Positions 14,836 to 20,575 of a stretch of DNA of 20,575 nucleotides are shown here, in pieces (positions within the stretch are counted from its first letter, which is position 1; the number at the start of each line of letters is the position of its first letter). A program made the translations under genes and the position numbers. Source of the stretch: an uncultured Collinsella sp. (lineage in GTDB: Bacteria; Actinomycetota; Coriobacteriia; Coriobacteriales; Coriobacteriaceae); NCBI GenBank assembly GCA_958447445.1, contig CAUDAE010000019.1:1-20575 (forward strand), given 5' to 3'. The notes under the pieces were generated by a model. The model was given only the letters and a program-made list of their open reading frames with translations. It did not search any database and was not told where the DNA came from.

Positions 14836-14947
14836 ATCCATCCCCAAAGTGGCGCGAGGTTTCGCGGCAAAGCCGCGAAACAGCGAAGGGGACGGAATAC
14901 CCGACCAACTACGTCCTTCATCCGCCCACACAATCCAAGGACGTAGT
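14836..14947. repeat. Cluster of inverted repeats downstream of pyruvate:ferredoxin oxidoreductase
   Basis: Two strong hairpins stand in tandem: TTTCGCGGC (14860-14868) with GCCGCGAAA (14872-14880), a 9-bp perfect stem with a 3-nt loop, and ACTACGTCCTT (14908-14918) with AAGGACGTAGT (14937-14947), an 11-bp perfect stem with an 18-nt loop. The first is also flanked by TCCCC and GGGGA. They adjoin the larger palindrome at 14952-15076. No protein is apparent. An extragenic palindromic repeat cluster or a structured RNA are the two readings. Confidence 0.6.
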
Positions 14948-14951
14948 CGTA

Positions 14952-15076
14952 GCAGGATTTGAGGACTGACCTTTGCGGACACTCCGCAGGACGAAAGAAC
15001 CCCCGCCGCACGTAGTGCGCAGCGGGGGTTCTTTCATGTCCGAGGACGTCCGCGAAGGTTAGCCCTCAGATCCTGC
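14952..15076. repeat. 125-bp nested palindrome after the oxidoreductase gene
   Basis: The 29-base arms at 14952-14980 and 15048-15076 are reverse complements at 25 positions. On a plus-strand RNA three of the four differences become G-U pairs, leaving one mismatch. Inside lie GGAC/GTCC and a 13-bp perfect stem (14994-15006 with 15022-15034). The element ends 11 nt past the oxidoreductase stop codon. The wobble pattern favours selection for pairing on a plus-strand transcript, although the neighbouring genes are on the minus strand. Confidence 0.65.
14994..15034 (-). terminator. Intrinsic terminator of the oxidoreductase gene (core of larger palindrome)
   Basis: A perfect 13-bp stem, AAAGAACCCCCGC (14994-15006) with GCGGGGGTTCTTT (15022-15034), encloses a 15-nt loop. 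On the minus strand the descending arm ends GGGTTCTTTCG, giving a short U-rich end. On the plus strand it reads the same way, so it could stop transcription from both directions. It lies about 53 nt after the oxidoreductase stop codon. Confidence 0.7.
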
Positions 15077-15086
15077 GGTGGGAGAC

Positions 15087-18626
<3,540 letters not shown>

Positions 18627-18966
18627 ATACCCCTCTCCTCTCATATAGGTATACAGGCCCCGGCGATCGCCGGGATGTTGGCGTGATGGGATTTACGCTG
18701 TTGCTTCCAATCATCTGGCAGGCAGGCTCAGCAGCAGGTACGTGGCGTGGAGAGAAGACATGCCGAGGCGAGGGCCAGCTGATGCGCCCCACAGACCCGA
18801 CCGCCCGTCTTGCACATGACCGAGCGCCGCAAAGGCCGCATGCCGGATGCTCCCGGGCACGCCCCGGCGATGGGAAGCGCCCGCAACGGAAATCCGCATG
18901 CGGGTTTATTGTACCCCGCCGTCAAGTGTAATTTCGGCAAATATAGGCGGGCGGTAAAGGTTTACC
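18627..18966 (-). promoter_or_regulatory. Long leader and likely promoter region of the oxidoreductase gene
   Basis: No gene is seen in this stretch. A 16-bp perfect palindrome CCCGGCGATCGCCGGG (18659-18674) lies about 33 nt before the start codon. Farther up, a -10-like TACAAT reads on the minus strand at 18913-18908; its -35 is poor. A perfect operator-like palindrome GGTAAAGGTTTACC lies at 18953-18966. If TACAAT is used, the mRNA leader is about 275 nt. CCGCATGCGG (about 18894-18903) is a further small palindrome. None matches a riboswitch class that I recognise. Confidence 0.35.
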
Positions 18967-19022
18967 TCGAGTGACCATCAAGGGCAAAATTGATCCTTCC
19001 GTCACCGAGGGACCAAATGGCA

Positions 19023-19086
19023 GCTGCGGTGAAATAGGAACTGTTTTGCCGGCCGTAGCCTTAAACAGCCCCTATTTCACCGCAAC
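19023..19086. repeat. Long imperfect palindrome, 24-base arms
   Basis: The arm at 19023-19046 (core TGCGGTGAAATAGG, then CTGTTT) and the arm at 19063-19086 are reverse complements at 21 of 24 positions, with a 16-nt centre containing GCCGGC. It begins 17 nt after the FHA gene stop. Without a T-run it is not a standard terminator. It is a different sequence from the element at 13201-13317 but has the same general design: an intergenic palindrome beside a gene 3' end. Confidence 0.7.
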
Positions 19087-19102
19087 TTATTTAGGAGATG
19101 AG

Positions 19103-19561
19103 TCAGAGGGCGCCGAGGAGGATGGCGTAGGTTGTGGATTCTCCGAGCTTGAGCTCGTCACCGGGGTTGAGCTGGACGGAGCGGCCGGGCTCGACCTGGG
19201 TGCAGACGTTCGTCGCGCCGTTTACCACCACGGTTCCGTTGGTGGACGACAGGTCCTCAACGTACCAGACATTTTGGTCATCGCACCACACGTGGGCATG
19301 GCGAGCCGAAACGTCATCGCCCACATCGGTGATGCCGCCCTCCCCCGTTGCCAGCGCGCCGATCTCGACGCCTTCCTCACTCGGCTGAATCCAGCGCGGG
19401 ACGCTCACCGCGTAGCCGTTTTGCACGCGCAGCAGTCCCAGCGGATGCGCCGGCGCGACCTCGTGCTCGCCCGACTTGGAACCAAGGCGGGCGTGAGAGC
19501 AAACGGCATAGGGAACGAATCTTGCGGATGTACCCCTCGACGTCAGGCAGGTAAGCCCCAC
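19103..19561 (-). CDS. Small FHA-domain protein with remnant zinc ribbon
   Basis: A cytoplasmic protein of about 152 residues ending in a forkhead-associated domain, which binds phosphothreonine peptides. FHA landmarks are S85-A-R87-H88 in DDVSARHAHVW, DLSSTNGTVVVNG at 103-115, and LNPGDELKLGES at 131-142. The first 30 residues (TCLTS...ARFVPYAVCSHARLG) resemble a zinc ribbon in which two of four cysteines are replaced, by S and Y. The start is uncertain: GTG at 19561 has GGTGA 4 nt ahead and opens at the ribbon; GTG at 19597 has no good ribosome site; the frame stays open to about 19798 without any start codon. Damage at the 5' end is possible because composition changes just upstream. No kinase or phosphatase is nearby, so the partner is unknown. 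Confidence 0.72.
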   Translation of the reverse strand: MGLTCLTSRGTSARFVPYAVCSHARLGSKSGEHEVAPAHPLGLLRVQNGYAVSVPRWIQPSEEGVEIGALATGEGGITDVGDDVSARHAHVWCDDQNVWYVEDLSSTNGTVVVNGATNVCTQVEPGRSVQLNPGDELKLGESTTYAILLGAL

Positions 19562-19597
19562 GAAGTCACCGGGGAGGCCCAAGCGGCCCGGCACCAC

Positions 19598-20025
19598 TTC
19601 CAGATTCTGACCAGGGCGAGTCGTTCGCCGGTGGCTGAAGGCTCGCTCCCACCCAAAAGGGGAGATTCGCGTTGTTCCCCAATCGCTCTCGCATCTTTCA
19701 TTTTGCTCGAGGTGGGCTATAAAAACTTTCCTGGTGAAAGGCGGCGATTGGTTTCCTTTCTTTCTAGAGGAGCGCGCCTGTAATCTGTTTTCATCCTAAA
19801 TCAAGTTGAGATCGGACCTTCCAGAGGCAAGTCGACTCAAACTGCGAGGCTCCATGTTGGAATAAAGAGCGCTGTCGAAGTGCCAACAACACAAAGCTTG
19901 CCAGTCTCAAATAGAACCTTTTGGGAGTCCGATTGGGCCGCACACCGAATCCCCGCTGGTGGTTTTTTATAGCTGCGTAACAATAAACAAGGTTAGTGCC
20001 AGTCCAGCATGAAATTGAGGAACGT
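19598..20025. other. Gene-poor lower-GC junction region
   Basis: A 428-base stretch between the FHA gene and the radical SAM gene with no gene that I can support. Several short frames stay open, for example a plus-strand frame ending near 19970, but they lack start codons, ribosome sites or recognisable motifs. I searched for a small cysteine-rich precursor peptide, expected beside the radical SAM gene, and found none. A weak plus-strand terminator-like run (CACC/GGTG then TTTTTT, ending near 19968) precedes the radical SAM gene. This may be the edge of an acquired segment. Confidence 0.4.
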
Positions 20026-20575
20026 ATGCATTTTTTCTCAGTAAGTGATCGTCGTTACTGCTTCGATGAGGTCACTCGCAATTGCTTTCAGGTTGACCAA
20101 GCATCAGAAGATGCGCTTCGCATATTTGAAGCATCGGGAAGAACGGTCAACTCGAAGTTGCTAACAAAGTCACTTGCTGCGAAAGGCTACGACCAAACGA
20201 CCATAGCAGAACTTGAAGACGACATTGATGAGTATCAACGATTGTCTGAGCGGACTTTCTTAACAAAAGACACGCCTCGAAAACTTAGATCCATCGAACT
20301 CCACGTTTCACATGCATGCAACCTTGGTTGTAGTTACTGTTTTGCCGGTAAAGGAGATTATGGAACGTCTCCTCTGCTGATGACAGACGAGATAGCCTTC
20401 AAGGCGGTCGACTACCTCGTCGCAAGTTCATCGGAAAACGAAACGCTTGCGATCGTCTTTTTTGGTGGGGAACCCATGATTAACGAGCCGCTGATATAGA
20501 AAACGGTCGACTATTCAAAAAGAATATACCCCAATAGAAACTTTACCTATTCTATTACGACCAACGGCACGCTTT
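20026..20575 (+). pseudogene. SCIFF/ranthipeptide-maturase-like radical SAM gene, in-frame stop, runs off window
   Basis: The first 157 codons encode a small N-terminal domain (about 1-85, where relatives carry a precursor-recognition element) and the start of a radical SAM barrel. C98-N-L-G-C102-S-Y-C105 is the CxxxCxxC site for the SAM-binding [4Fe-4S] cluster, and FFGGEP (145-150) is the SAM-contacting motif. The context HVSHACNLGCSYCFAGKGDYG and LM...A.DYL is typical of maturases of cysteine-rich peptides (SCIFF, SPASM-type). A TAG at 20497-20499 stops the frame, yet it continues as KTVDYSKRIYPNRN followed by YSITTNGTL, another conserved barrel motif. So the gene is broken by one codon (perhaps CAG to TAG), is read through, or contains a sequencing error. 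The ATG at 20026 has GAGG 5 nt ahead. GC is near 46%, below the rest of the window. The 3' part lies outside. Confidence 0.8.

Noticed and set aside
14622..14969. Plus-strand frame of 115 codons with a plausible-looking N-terminal half
   Set aside because: It starts at GTG without a ribosome site and runs through three strong hairpins, and its second half is clearly palindromic sequence. A decayed gene fragment in 14560-14740 cannot be excluded, but nothing supports a name.
19800..20025. Possible cysteine-rich precursor peptide upstream of the radical SAM gene
   Set aside because: Short frames on both strands were read. None combines a start codon, a ribosome site and several cysteines, so if a precursor exists it is likely right of the window.

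Overview
The window looks like chromosome of a high-GC, anaerobic gut actinobacterium of the class Coriobacteriia, most likely Collinsella or a close relative. This is inferred from protein style, the large single-chain pyruvate:ferredoxin oxidoreductase, GC-rich third codon positions and LytTR-type signalling. No rRNA or marker gene confirms it. I see no rRNA, tRNA, CRISPR array or complete transposase gene. Nearly all genes lie on the minus strand; the exceptions are a C39-like protein (12188-13189) and a broken radical SAM gene at the right edge.

Left part (1-8914): a small metallophosphoesterase, then two paralogous two-component systems. Each has a two-TM LytS-like histidine kinase followed by a LytTR response regulator. 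The first (HK 1599-2942, RR 810-1526) is translationally coupled to an upstream family-2 glycosyltransferase through an ATGA overlap. The second (HK 7469-8860, RR 6696-7430) is followed by a zinc-dependent phospholipase C-like protein and a UMF1/Atg22-like MFS transporter. Strong intrinsic terminators separate the transcription units, often only 20-45 nt before the next start codon.

Middle part (8972-15086): an APC-type amino acid permease and a metal-dependent amidohydrolase form a probable uptake-and-hydrolysis pair, with hairpins in the leader and between the genes. A divergent membrane-anchored C39-like cysteine peptidase follows, then a lone carbamate kinase. The permease, amidohydrolase and carbamate kinase could together support nitrogen-compound catabolism, but the substrate is not visible in the sequence. 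Intergenic spaces here hold conspicuous palindromes: a 22-bp perfect inverted repeat pair at 13201-13317 and a dense cluster of inverted repeats at 14840-15076.

Right part (15087-20575): the 1179-residue pyruvate:ferredoxin oxidoreductase with a long GC-rich leader, another long imperfect palindrome (19023-19086), and a small zinc-ribbon/FHA protein whose 5' end may be damaged. Composition then falls to about 45-50% GC. The window ends inside a SCIFF/ranthipeptide-maturase-like radical SAM gene interrupted by an in-frame TAG just after its GGEP motif; the frame continues with conserved sequence beyond the stop. This last segment looks horizontally acquired and is the most interesting place to extend.
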